The notes below the pieces were generated by a model. That model was not told the DNA's origin and did no database searches. It saw only the letters and a program-made list of their open reading frames with translations. Source: Haplomitrium mnioides (Eukaryota; Marchantiophyta; Haplomitriopsida; Calobryales). From it: 48,643 nt of DNA. The DNA is taken from the NCBI GenBank assembly GCA_049999725.1, contig JBNGIS010035508.1, positions 1 to 48,643 of the forward strand, in the 5' to 3' direction. This document shows positions 21,799 through 31,459 of this stretch, in pieces. The position numbers and the translations under genes are program-made. The first letter of the stretch is position 1; every line of letters begins with the position of its first letter.

Positions 21799-21897
21799 GT
21801 GAGTTTTTCTTTTATTTTTATATTTTTTATTTCTCTATTTTTTATTTCTCTTGCAATTTTGTTACAATGTTTGATTTGATTGTTTTTTTTTTTGCAG
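21799..21897 (+). other. 99-base spliceosomal intron in methyltransferase copy 1
   Basis: Donor GGCATCTG then GTGAGT; acceptor TGTTTTTTTTTTTGCAG then GGACAAAAGC. The interior is very T-rich, as plant introns are. Joining the exons makes a TGG Trp codon and keeps the frame into DKSNIHHFGG. Copy 2 has the same donor position (ACATCTG then GTAAGT at 24738). Confidence 0.7.
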
Positions 21898-22254
21898 GGA
21901 CAAAAGCAATATTCATCATTTTGGTGGTCCCAGAATCACACATGCCCATGAGTATTGGACGATGGGCTACTAGACAAAGGAAGAAAAGATGAGCATATGC
22001 CTTTTCAATTTGCAGCCTTCTTCTGCAACCGGACTTCCTTGATAGATTATGTGGAGTGTTTTAAGCTGCCATGTAGTTTTGGCAAAGCTTAAACATCCAA
22101 GAGATGATGCTCATGTGAATGTTTATTAGAAGCCGCATGCTCTCTACAATTTTTTTATTGATCATTTATCAATAGAGCAAGATTAGATCCTTGATCTCTA
22201 CTTTGGGTCTGGCACAGGCCTTGTCTGTGCTTTAAAGCTGATGCAAAACTGGAC

Positions 22255-22324
22255 TATGATATACGTCAATCTATTTATATGCTATGGAATATGATAAACG
22301 TCAATCTATTTATATTCCTCAGAG
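22255..22324. repeat. 35-base tandem duplication between methyltransferase motifs
   Basis: TATGATATACGTCAATC at 22255 and TATGATAAACGTCAATC at 22290. It lies right after the SAM-binding motif and shifts the frame; skipping one unit restores the path from the motif I helix to YDKRQSIYIP. Confidence 0.75.
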
Positions 22325-22568
22325 GGTTTTGGAGATGGCTTTCTTCCCATCCGATGTGATTGAGTCACAGATAGTTTTTGCTTACCACAAGGAACATGTT
22401 CCTCCTGGTACTGCAGGTGCTTCTGGTGACTCTGTTGTAATATCGGGGACTGGAAAGTCTCGATAGGATTCTCTAACGGCCGCAGATGCTCAACCTATAG
22501 ATTTAGATGAGACAATTCCTCTCGAAGAGGATAGAGTCTAAGGACCTCTTTGAACACTTTGTATCATT

Positions 22569-22574
22569 AATAAA
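22569..22574 (+). terminator. Possible poly(A) signal of methyltransferase copy 1
   Basis: AATAAA 28 bases after the TAA at 22539-22541, in T-rich sequence. AT-rich DNA gives this hexamer often, so support is weak. Confidence 0.3.
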
Positions 22575-22669
22575 ATTTATTTTTTTCCAAATCTTTATTT
22601 GCCAAAGTTTTATCTTGTTGCTCTTTCAATCTATTTCAAGTCTTTTCATCACGATTCAGTTTAGTGCGC

Positions 22670-23045
22670 CTAAGAATAAGTTGACTCAATTGATAGTCTA
22701 AGAATGGTTTGAACTCAATTGCTAATCTAAGAATGATTTGGAGTCTTTGCATATTGTTTAGTGTCTTTGCGTATTAAGGCTTTGTAGTTCTTGTTCGGAT
22801 TCCCTACGCGCTTAAGTTGTAAGGTTATTGTTCAGAGTCCCTGCACCCATTGGTCAAAGGGTTCTTGTTCAATGTATATGCATGCATAGGCTGTAAAGTT
22901 CTTGTTTAGAATCTTGGCGTGTAATGGCTCTAGGGTTCTAGTTCAAAGTCCATGCATGCACAAGATTTAGGATTCTTTATTTGGAGTCTATGCGTGCATA
23001 GGCTTTACGGTTCTTGTTTGGAGTCTATGCTTGGATAGGATTTGT
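22670..23045 (-). repeat. Tandem satellite, locus 1
   Basis: Units of about 29-38 bases. The first (22670-22740) are CTAAGAATGGTTTGAACTC-like; then come units such as GGAGTCTATGCGTGCATAGG then CTTTACGGTTCTTGTTT. Seen on the minus strand they equal the units at 40320-41750. About ten units are recognisable. A near-palindromic core ATGCGTGCAT recurs. Confidence 0.8.
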
Positions 23046-23420
23046 TAGCTACGATGCTCAAAATCAGGTTCAAAATCCTTACTCGACTAGACATTTACGT
23101 TTTCCTGTAGTTTTTTTCCACCAAAAGATATATGTTTTATTTCATTCATAATGAATTTAGTTTATTTACAATAGTTTCAAGTTCTTATAAAATATTTGAA
23201 TAACCAAAATGTTTGTTTTTCAAGATATTTTCTACAAAAAAATGTTTGAAATATAATCTCAATGTAAAATATGTATTTTTTGTTTATAAAAAACGAATAA
23301 TTTTTTTCGAAAAGAAGATTTTAGTCGTAAATTTGACGTTTTTGAATGCCAAATCACCAAAAAAAAATTTGATTGCCGAGTGAAACATAAACTCGGTAGC
23401 AGTTCCTGGTTCAAAGTAGC
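23046..23420. repeat. AT-rich segment ending in a shared terminal motif
   Basis: About 375 bases between satellite and gene. The end reads TTTGAATGCCAAAT ... GGTAGCAGTTCC then TGGTTCAAAGTAGC. The same ending occurs at 45535-45616 and, shortened, at 1-36. A perfect 6-base hairpin (CCGAGT at 23376, ACTCGG at 23391, 9-base loop) sits about 25 bases before the end. No gene. Confidence 0.55.
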
Positions 23421-23462
23421 AGCTAAGGGAGTTTGCTAAGGGAGTTTGCAATCCAACGATGT

Positions 23463-24737
23463 AGAGTCCGTGAAGAAACAATCACAATAAGGTTGGAGAA
23501 TTTGAATCTGCCTAAACCTAAAATGGACAACTAGGGTCCATTTGAGATAAGAAGGCTGAATGAGGATTTTGTTGAGCTTCTAGCGCAGAGAATACTCACT
23601 AACAAGTATGCGCATAGTTTTTTCATCGTTGTTGTAGACCCAAAATGTGGGCTAAAAGACAAGTCAGAATTCGATATTAGGAACCTTGACAAGTATCACT
23701 ACGAGATTGCAAGAGGCAATCACAGTGCTGCAACAAGGCAACTATTAATCATGAAATATGGATTGAAGAATCTGGCATTATCGCTTTGCAATTGTTATGT
23801 CCATGTGGGTCTTACACCAATAGAGGCCCGCATTTTTGCTATTGATGACAACTATGACCAGAGGTACAAGCTGGAAATGACCTCCATTCAAAAGGTCAAA
23901 TATTGCCATCAAAGATTTGTCGAGAGTGGGATGGTGTCATTCCAAAAATTGAAAAGAGAGTTGGTGTTGGAAACCTTGGAGATAAAACCCAAGTCAACAC
24001 TTGAGAAGACAGTAACTTCTCAGGACAAGCTGGTTCCAGCTAGCATTCAAAAGTGGAGAGCTCTAAGATCTACAACAAAGTATTTTTTCGATGTGGGAGA
24101 AGAATACGGTCAAAGGCCAGAAGCCAAAGGCCAAGGGATATCTGAGAATAGAGGACACAAAGTGGACACCTTGGAGGTCCCTTCAGGTCCCTTTCAAACG
24201 TCCACTGGCTAAAAAATTGACAGCATCTGCAAAAGGTCGAAAAAGATCAGGGGTTGAAAAAACCCCAGAAGATCAAGACTAGGCTCCTTCTCTCGTTTCT
24301 TATCCTCCAGCTTTTCTTCGTCATTGCCAAAAGGATAGAGAGTGGAAATCAAGGCAGCAAATCGGTGCTGCATCTCTTACAACTAAAGGAGTTGTGAGAG
24401 ACAAGGATGAGAACTTAATGTCCTATGTTGATGGTCTCAACATGGCGTTTTACCAAGTCCACGTAGAGGCCAATGCTTGACAGTTGAAGGGCTTGGTGAA
24501 ACCTAGGTGTTTCACTTTGGCTATTGCGGATATTCCTTACGGTTACAACCTTAAGGAATGTAAGCATCACGATTCTGAACCATTTTCAAAAGATAACATT
24601 TTTTACATGGTTTCATCTTTTGCGGCAATTACAACATCGTATTTTTGGTCTTTTGTTATTATACACTCGTTGCAACAGTTTGGCATCGTTGAGGATGCCT
24701 TTTCAAAAGTTTGTTGTGCAATCGACCATAACATCTG
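23463..24737 (+). pseudogene. ParB/Srx-like domain plus DNA methyltransferase, copy 2 (3' part lost)
   Basis: N-terminal part: RLENLNLPKM, FEIRRLNEDFVELLAQRI, HSFFIVVVDPKCGL, then YHYEIARGNHSAATRQLLIM and YVHVGLTPIEARIFAIDDN, the GNH box and the LTxxEA..A.DDN helix typical of ParB/Srx-fold domains. A TAG breaks it near 23532. After a frameshift near 24085: CGEKN-like linker, KAKGYLRIEDTKW, RPLAKKLTASAKGRKRSG, then CFTLAIADIPYGYNLKEC with the catalytic D-x-P-Y motif IV at 24526-24540. A TGA at about 24478 stands where copy 1 has CGA. The exon ends at a GTAAGT donor (24738), 40 bases later chromovirus sequence takes over. ParB-methylase fusions are known in bacteria and phages; I know of none characterised in plants. 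Fold calls are by motif only. Confidence 0.55.
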
Positions 24738-24778
24738 GTAAGTTGTTTTTTTATTTTGTTTTTATTTTGAAAAAATGA

Positions 24779-24954
24779 GTTATCAAGTGGAGGCAACAAC
24801 CTCAAGTTCAATATAAAGTTTTGTGAAATGGATATACACTTCATGATGCAATTTGAGAGCCTTGTTCTAACCTTGAAGCTATTCGTTTATTTGAAACTAT
24901 CGACAATGACAAGTATGTCACTAATTAAAAGGCGTAGATTATGTAATTATACAT
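24779..24954 (+). pseudogene. Chromodomain remnant of a chromovirus
   Basis: Reads across frame changes as a decayed copy of the chromodomain at 31220-31440: QVQYKV-like start, W-GYTLHDA centre, CSNLEA and RLFETIDNDKYVTN-like end. Chromodomains on integrase steer insertion to marked chromatin. It leads straight into an LTR, so it is the 3' end of an otherwise deleted element. Confidence 0.6.
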
Positions 24955-25399
24955 TGTGTTGTGATATTTACAAGAAAATGGAGAGGAGTGAGGGAGATGG
25001 TAGTGACTATTAAAGAGGGATCACCTTTAGTGAAGATTGGTGTAAGATTTTTTTTAAGGTTGGATCGTCTTTTAGTAAAGTTGTATTAAGATTGCTTGCC
25101 ACTAAATCACTTTAAGAGAATTAGGATAAGATCACTATTAGGGCTGAAATTGGACGTGACTTCCAAGTATAAGAAGTGGGATGAATCTTTCTTCTCAAGT
25201 ATAAATAGAAGGGCTTTATTGCCCAACTCCTCATTTTGGAGTTCCTCTCATTTTGCTTGTGTTCTTTGATTGCTTGTCTTCTTAGCTTTTGCTTGCTTTA
25301 TTGGCCTTTGCTTGGCTTATTGGCATTTGGTTGAATAACTCTATTAGAATTACCTTTGAATTCTTACTCATTTGGAGATTTTCTTCGAGTTTTTTTACA
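24955..25399 (+). repeat. LTR remnant of the chromovirus family, 445 bases
   Basis: Matches the two LTRs at 26943 and 31460 throughout: TGTGTTGTGATATTTACAAG start, ATCACTATTAGGGCTGAAAT middle, TATA box TATAAATAG at 25200, and TTTTTACA end. More diverged than the other two are from each other. The following sequence is not a PBS, consistent with a 3' LTR. Confidence 0.8.
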
Positions 25400-25499
25400 A
25401 TGCTTTTATCAACTAAATCCAAAGTACATTGAATTTTTCCAAGCTAGCATTTCTAAAATACTCAATGCAAAAATAATCTTGCACATAAGTTTAGCTGAT

Positions 25500-25740
25500 T
25501 AGGCCGTTCCTATTTCATCATTCCAAAACCTAATGGTTTTGTTTGTATTTGGGGATATTTCAAAGGTTTTACTTAATTCAACTACTATTCTCAAACACTT
25601 TCCAATCTCAGACTGTGTTATTGATACAATTCTTGACAACACTGCTAGTCATGAATGTTGTAGCTTTCTTGATGGGCTTTCCAAATATAGTCAAATAGTG
25701 GAGATTTCTAATTCTACCAAACTATAAAAACCAGATGTCG
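25500..25740 (+). pseudogene. RT fragment of the E1 family
   Basis: YFIIPKPNGFVCIWG-like text followed by CVIDTILDNTASHECCSFLDG and KYSQI, the same RT block as in E1 (FIDTILDNVVWHECYSFLDG). Frameshifts interrupt it. It is on the opposite strand to E1 and starts soon after the LTR remnant. Confidence 0.7.
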
Positions 25741-26689
25741 TTACTATGTGGATTCAATGGTAATTGGTCAACTATACAAACAAACACAACCTTTTCCGCT
25801 TTTCAGAGTTACATACATAACATATATATGTCTGGATTGAATTTAACTTTTGGCGAGAGAGTAGAGGGCATCATGCTTTTATGCTTGATGGAAGCACGTA
25901 CAAAGACCATGCAATTCCCGTGTTCACTTAATGATCTTCAAATTTTGCTTTTGACACCCAATCATTCATCAAATTTTCAAATTCCTCTTGAACAGCCTAT
26001 CACAATTTTGCTACTTTGCTGATTCGTTGCTTCTCTTCATCCATGCTCATGCCGCAACATACAACAAATTGATGTTCATTCTTTGAATTTCTCTTGAGCA
26101 TCCTTCTATTTTTTTGATTCTTCTGAATTTGCTTCTCCTTGGACTTTGTTTTTTCTTTCTTTATGCTTGCACCACATCCTTTAGAACACTTCAGCATTCC
26201 TTGAATAAGATTTTATTCATTGTCTCATATTGTGTCTTGCTCAGATTACTTCGGCTTAAGAAACCTCTAGGGTTTCTTCGCGCGAGAATATTTCACGGAC
26301 CCTCTCGCCTTCTCATTGTTGGTTTCATCACTCACCATTGTTGCTATCTTTTATATAGTCTCGCCTTACAACAATTCTCTCCACTATATTCATGCTTCTC
26401 AACATGATCGCAAATGCACCATTGCGTCTACTTTCTCATTGATGCTCTCTAACATTCATTGCAATAAACAATCCCATAAATAGACCACCAAATCTTGATA
26501 TTTGTATATAACCCTAGAGCTCTGCTATTCCTTGGAGATAGCTCTCTTATTAGGTTGTAAAGCCACCACATCTTACATATTCTCACAGTTAGTAAATAAA
26601 CAAAATCAAGCATCAATTAGTAAATAAACAAAATCAAACATTGGGCAACTTGTCCACTGAGTTAGCTAAAGGTTGAGATTGGCCTACAA
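25741..26689. other. No supportable gene
   Basis: AT-rich, open frames below 100 codons without recognisable domains. It contains a single TAGGGTTT near 26266 and a short direct repeat AGTAAATAAACAAAATCAA at about 26590 and 26620. It may include more decayed E1-family pol. Confidence 0.5.
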
Positions 26690-26925
26690 AAATTTAGAGT
26701 AGCTTTTATATTTTATATTTTAACATTTATATTTTTCAACTTTATAAGGTTCCTACACTATAGCCATCCTCTTATTGTTTTCATTTAAATTTTATTTATT
26801 TTTCTTTAAAAGTAGATTTTAGTTTCATTTTTCTCATTGAGAGGCATAATTTTCCAATTTTCTATAATTTTACAAAATATTAAAATTAAAAAAAATAGTA
26901 TGCAAAAGTGTGCACATCTCATTGG
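26690..26925 (+). repeat. Flanking direct repeat R, left copy
   Basis: Shares with 31945-32170 the landmarks TATAGCCATCCTCTTATT, then AGAGGCATAATTTTCC, and finally ATGCAAAAGTGTGCACATCTC (right copy ATGCAAAGGTGTGAACATCTC). Roughly 80 percent alike by eye. Lies just outside the left LTR of the chromovirus in the same orientation as the right copy. Confidence 0.75.
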
Positions 26926-26942
26926 GTATAATAGTACAAGGA

Positions 26943-27398
26943 TGATGTTGTATTATATATAAATAAATAGAGAGAAGTAAAGGAAGTGGTAGAGGGTCAC
27001 TTTTAGAGTTGAAATTATTTTATTGCTACTTGCCTTTGAATTTGCTTCAAGTGAAGTGGTATAAGGTTACTTTTAGGGTTGAAGTAGGATAATATTACTT
27101 GCCTTCAAAGTTGCTTTTAGAAAAGTAAAATAAGATTACATTTAGGGCTGAAATTGGAAGTGATTTGTAAGTGAAAACAGGGGGATAACACCTTCTTCTC
27201 TTGTATAAATAAAGGGGTTTCTTAGCCCCACTCCTCATTATGGAGTTCCTCTCAAATCACTTGGGTTGTTTGGTTGTTTAGCTTTTGCTTGTATTCTTGG
27301 TCTTAGCTTAGGCCTTGAGTTGCATTTGGTTGAAGAACTCTATTAGAGTTCACTATGAATTCTTATTCATTTGGAGTTTGTCTTTGAGTTCCTTTACA
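26943..27398 (+). repeat. Chromovirus 5' LTR
   Basis: TGATGTTGTATTATATATAA to CCTTTACA. A TATA box TATAAATAA is at 27204-27212, offset 261 from the LTR start, the same offset as in the 3' LTR, which supports a conserved promoter. Differences from the 3' LTR are many, so the insertion is old. Confidence 0.85.
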
Positions 27399-27399
27399 C

Positions 27400-27411
27400 T
27401 GATATCAAGGC
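27400..27411 (+). promoter_or_regulatory. Primer binding site, initiator-Met tRNA type
   Basis: TGATATCAAGGC, one base after the LTR end. The common plant PBS is TGGTATCAGAGC; three positions differ. Position directly after LTR supports the call. Confidence 0.6.
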
Positions 27412-27457
27412 TATGGTTTTTTTTTTTGTGGTGAGTTATATATAGAATCATGGAGCA

Positions 27458-28129
27458 ATGGTTCAAGCAATGCAACAACAACTTGAACATCTTTCACGTT
27501 TTTTGGAAGTGAGAATGAAAAGAAGAGCAACTTTTGGAGACAAAGAGAGTTATGGACGATTTCCAACACCAAAAGCATATGATGGGAAGATAGTTTGTGG
27601 TGCATCTCACAACTTCATATTCAATTGTGAGCAATATTTTGAAGCCACAAACATTAAAGAAGATGGTCTACAAATTTTATTTGCAAAGGTCCAAAGACTT
27701 GTTAGAGATATCAAATAGAACAAGCACAACATGGATTTGTTGCTCAAATTTTTTCTTGGTGTGAATTCAAAGAAGCAACAATTTCAAGATTTAGAAATTT
27801 TAATGCTTCAAAAGTAGCAAGAGATAGATTGGCTAAGTTAAAGCAACTTGGTATAGTGAGAAGCTATGCAACACAATCTCATAACAATTATGAAAATTCT
27901 TGATATAAGAGAAGAAGAAGCACTAGACTATTTTGTTCAGAGATTGAAGCCTCGTGCAAGGCTAGAAGTGACAATGAGAGAGCCTGGTAAATTAGAAGAA
28001 GCAATGTGTATGGCAAAGTGGTATGACTTACTACTTACTACTCTGAAGCTAAGTTCATGTACTTTGAATACTTGTCAAGCTTTTAATTCTATTAGAGCTA
28101 GTGAAGTTCTAAGTAAGTTGTTTGAATAG
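27458..28129 (+). pseudogene. Chromovirus gag
   Basis: KAYDGKIVCGASHNFIFNCE and FEATNIKEDGLQILFAK open the capsid domain; then, after stops and shifts, ILDIREEEALDYFVQRLKPR and LEEAMCMAKWYD, a classic plant chromovirus gag ending. I do not find the CCHC knuckle that should follow, so the nucleocapsid part seems deleted. Packages element RNA in the cytoplasm when intact. Confidence 0.75.
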
Positions 28130-28149
28130 TTTACTTTTTTCTACCTTAT

Positions 28150-28750
28150 CGATATGATTGAGGAGCACTCTTGTAGAATGTTGGTAGATTACGGGAGTTA
28201 TGAAAATTTTATATCAATACATTTGCTAAGGTAATCAAACAAAATTTTATACCTATGAAGTGGAGTGTTGTGATTATAGCCGATGGCCAAAAACATGATG
28301 TGTTTTGCTCTCCAAAGCCATTTCTTCTAAGGATTGGAAAATAGTATGTGGAATCTATAGAATTTGTTATTACTCATGTATAAATTGACATTACTTTGGC
28401 TTACATTGGCTTGAAGATAATTCTTCTCAAGTTCATTGGGAGAAAAGACAAATTCAAGTTACTTTACAAGGAAATTAATTTTTCTTAGAGTGTTCGACAT
28501 TGTTGGTAAGGATGCCCAAATCAAATGAGCGTATTACTTTTGTAGAGCAAAAATTTTCCGTCTTTGCTGTTTGGATCAAGTCCATCATGGACGTGAGGAA
28601 GGTTGGAGGAAAATATACATCTACCACAATGATAGATGATATTTTGAAGGAGTTTGCGGATGTGTTTCCGAAAGATTTTCCAAATGGGTCACCAGATGAC
28701 CAAAGAATGTCGTCTTTTATTAAGTCAATACCAAAAAAGTACTCCTTATA
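28150..28750 (+). pseudogene. Chromovirus protease and linker to RT
   Basis: MLVDYGSYENFIS near 28180 resembles the protease start (V-D-S-G-A-S-H-N-F-I-S), but the active-site D-S-G has become D-Y-G. The linker frame 28500-28751 ends DDILKEFADVFPKDFPNGSP, the usual text leading into RT (E-F-A-D-V-F-P-x-D-L-P). Several stops lie between. Confidence 0.65.
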
Positions 28751-29570
28751 ATCGGCCTATATACTGATTAACATCGCAAGAATTAGAACAACTTTGAAAA
28801 ACCTTGACATATCTTCTTGAGAAGGATTCCATTCAACATAGTACTTTGTTTTGGAGAGCACTGGTATTCTTTGCACCAAAGAAAGATCGTAGATTTGGTT
28901 TTTGTACAAACTATCGTGGCTTGAATAATCAATGAAGAATACTTATCATTTACCATGTATTGATGATTTGTTTGATCAATTGAATGGTGCACGATCATTT
29001 TCTGAGTTGGATCTTCAAAGTGACTATTGGCAAATTCTTATCAAGCCAAGTGATGTGCCAAAGATAGTTTTTCGCACAAGATATGGGTATTTTGAGTGAG
29101 AGGTTCTTACATTTAGTCTTACTAATGCTCATTAATAATATTCATGGATCAATGCATCGAGTTTTTGATGGGTCATTGGATAAGTCAGTGTTGGTGTTCT
29201 TGAACGATATTCTTATCTTTAGTAAAGGTGAAGTTGAGCATCGTGATCATCTTAAGAAAGTATTGCAAAGATTGCATAATTAGAAGTTTTATTGCAAGAA
29301 GTATAAGTGTGAGTTTTGAAAGCAAGAGGTGACTTATCTAGGGCATGAAGTGTCTACAAATTGCATCAAGATGGAGGAAGAGAAAATCAAGGCTATTGCA
29401 GAGTGACCAATGCCAAATGAAGGAAAGGATGTTTGAGCTTTCAATAGATTAGCAAGTTTTTATCGACAATTCATTCATTACTATGCTCAAGTTGTTGCAC
29501 TACTTACGGATCTACTAGCAAAGAGGCAAAGTTTCAATGGACAAACAAAGAGCAAAAGACATTTCAACAA
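28751..29570 (+). pseudogene. Chromovirus reverse transcriptase
   Basis: Visible blocks: FFAPKKDRRFGFCTNYRGLN, then VFLNDILIFSKGEVEHRDHL, the catalytic box in which the usual F-L-D-D has become F-L-N-D (about 29197-29211), then EVTYLGHEVSTNCIKMEEEK and KDV*AFNRLASFYRQFI. Losing the first of the two Asp would inactivate the polymerase even without the stops. Confidence 0.8.
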
Positions 29571-30000
29571 TTTAAGGATGCAATCTCTTCTCGTTCAATT
29601 CTACAGCCATATGATCAAAAAGCACATTGTATAGTTGATTTTGATGCATCTAGCTTTGCTATTGGACCGGTGTTATAACAAGAGTTTGAAGATGGACTTC
29701 ATCTAATTACCTTCATGTCAAGTCGATTAAATGTGGCAGAGAGAAACTATTTTGCAAAGGATAGAAAGCAATTAGCTATGGTTTATGCTACCAAGGTTTG
29801 GAGACACTGTATTTTGGGGAAACCTGTACTTATGTACACTGATCACAAACCTTTGTTGCAACCAATTTACTTGGAAAATATGACAAGTCATCATAATCGA
29901 TGGGAAGATCGAGTACAACTCTTTAATAGCAAGTTGGAGTACAAGCCAAGAAAGTTCCACACTATTTGAGATGCTTTATCACGATGGCCGGATCATCGAC
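29571..30000 (+). pseudogene. Chromovirus RNase H
   Basis: IVDFDASSFAIGPVL, then after one TAA the open stretch VAERNYFAKDRKQLAMVYAT, LMYTDHKPLLQPI and RWEDRVQLFNSKLEYKPRK, ending DALSRWPDHR. The four carboxylates (D, E replaced by Q-rich text near KDRKQLA, D in YTDHK, D in DALSR) are only partly kept: the usual E in the second position reads Q here. Confidence 0.75.
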
Positions 30001-30059
30001 TAAATACATTAGAGGTAGCAAATGTTAGCATATTACATCTTGATGAAGCAACAAATGAA

Positions 30060-31140
30060 GGTTTTTGATAGAAACTACAAGAAGATACCTTCTTTAATCT
30101 TGTTTGGGCACATCTCGTGGTCAACTTTATTGAGATAATCAAATATATGTTCCATAAGATGATGCTCTTTTAATGGCCCATTTACAAGTAGCACATGACA
30201 TTCCAATCTCTTGGTATCTTTGAGTAGACAAGACTATGGAGTTGCTTTAATGCATTTGGTGGTGGTCAAACCTAGCTCGAGACTTTTGTGCTTTTGTTTG
30301 TTCTTGTAAAAATTGTCAGCAAAACAAGGCTTCAAATAAAAAACCAACTCGACTTCTTCAGCCACTATTGATACCTACAACTTGTTGAGAACATGTAAAT
30401 TTGGATCTTATCACTTCACTTCAAACTACACTTTATGGGTTTAATGCCATTGTGGTGTTTGTAGATAAGCTCAACAAATAGATTCATTCAACACTAATAG
30501 TGTATACAATGGATGTTTTGCAATTGGCCAAAATTTACTTTGATACAATCTTCCACCATTATAGAATGGCCAAGGTGTTAATATTTGATAGAGATCCATA
30601 ATTCACTAGAAAGTTTGGTGAGAGTTGTTCATTCTTTGGGGTACCAAACTACCAATGTCTACAACTCATCATCCTCAAACCGATGGGCAACCAAGCATGC
30701 TACTTGCACTATAGAGGATATGATTTGAGCATTTATCAATGTTCATCACACAGATTGGGACAGTTTCTTACCGGTTGTAGAGTTTGTCTACAACAACTCC
30801 AAATAAGCAAATACTATATTTTATCCTTTCTTTTTTAATTTGAGTCAACATTCTCTTGTTTATGATGGTTTGCTTTCTCCTTACTCTTCTAATGTTCTTA
30901 GTATTTCCATCTTTTTGTCTCATTTATCTTCTTCTTTGCCTAAAATCAGCAAAAACAATATATCAATAAACATTGTTGTGATTTCTCTTATGTTTTAGAT
31001 GACCAAATTATGATTTCTACTCACGATTTCCATTTGTTTCTGGATACTCAAGTTTGTAAGCTATCTCTTGTTTGTATTGGTCTTTTCTCAATTTCTCAAG
31101 TTATTTCTCTCATTGTGTAAAAACTTGATCTTACTCTCTT
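30060..31140 (+). pseudogene. Chromovirus integrase, heavily decayed
   Basis: Fragments in shifting frames: FVCSCKNCQQNKASNKKPT-like zinc domain end, LIPTTC-like linker, and near 30770 PVVEFVYNNSK then ANTIFYPFFFNLSQHS, matching the E-F-A-Y-N-N-S and G-x-T-P-F-x-L-x-Y-G-Q-H-P blocks of chromovirus integrase. No continuous core can be read. Confidence 0.65.
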
Positions 31141-31219
31141 GAAGATTTGTCATATGTTCCATGTCTTTAAACTTAAGCTTTTCTAGTCCATCTTCTTTTC
31201 CAAATTGTGTTCAAATTCC

Positions 31220-31440
31220 TCCTCCACTTATAGCTCTTGCTGACCATGAAGAATATGAGGCAAAATGAGTTCTCAAATGTGAGAGACGTCATCAAGTTCA
31301 ATGTAGAGTTTTGTGGAAGGGTTATCCACTTCATGATGCTGCATACAAGCTATGCTCTAACCTTGAGGATGCTCAAGAGACTCTTTGATTGTTTGAAATT
31401 GTCAGTCATGACGAGTACGTCATTCATTAGAAGGTAGTGA
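31220..31440 (+). pseudogene. Chromovirus chromodomain
   Basis: LADHEEYEAK then VQCRVLWKGYPLHDAAYKLC, SNLEDAQETL and LFEIVSHDEYVIH. WKGYPLHDA is the chromodomain core, and the acidic helix follows. Two stops interrupt. It would be the C-terminal end of the polyprotein, close to the 3' LTR. Confidence 0.75.
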
Positions 31441-31459
31441 TTGTCTAATAGCACAAGCT

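Larger units (their letters stand above)
21367..22541 (+). pseudogene. Bacterial-type DNA N-methyltransferase gene, copy 1 (5' part lost)
   Basis: Exon 1 (21367-21798) begins mid-gene and matches copy 2 from about 24298: EWKARQQSGAASLTIEGVV, MSYVDDLNVAFYKVHGEANA, QLKGLVKPRCFTL. A 7-base deletion near 21594 removes the catalytic ADI seen in copy 2 and leaves PYGYNLKEC. Exon 2 (from 21898) reads DKSNIHHFGGPRITHAHEYW, KHPRDDAHVNVY, KPHALYNFFIDHLS, then ILDLYFGSGTGLVCALKLMQ, the SAM-binding motif I (FGSGTG at 22202-22219), and YDKRQSIYIPQRVLEMAFF, the following strand-helix with its acidic residue. The catalytic motif before motif I is the beta-class order of DNA_methylase N4/N6 enzymes. Multiple stops and a 35-base duplication make it a pseudogene. 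Methylated base (N6-adenine or N4-cytosine) cannot be told. Confidence 0.6.

Noticed and set aside
23341-23425. Helitron 3' end at the shared terminal motif
   Set aside because: There is a hairpin near the end, but the copies do not end in CTRR, and no Rep/helicase sequence is present.
26260-26275. Telobox-like TAGGGTTT
   Set aside because: A single short word in AT-rich DNA with no gene nearby is not evidence of a promoter.
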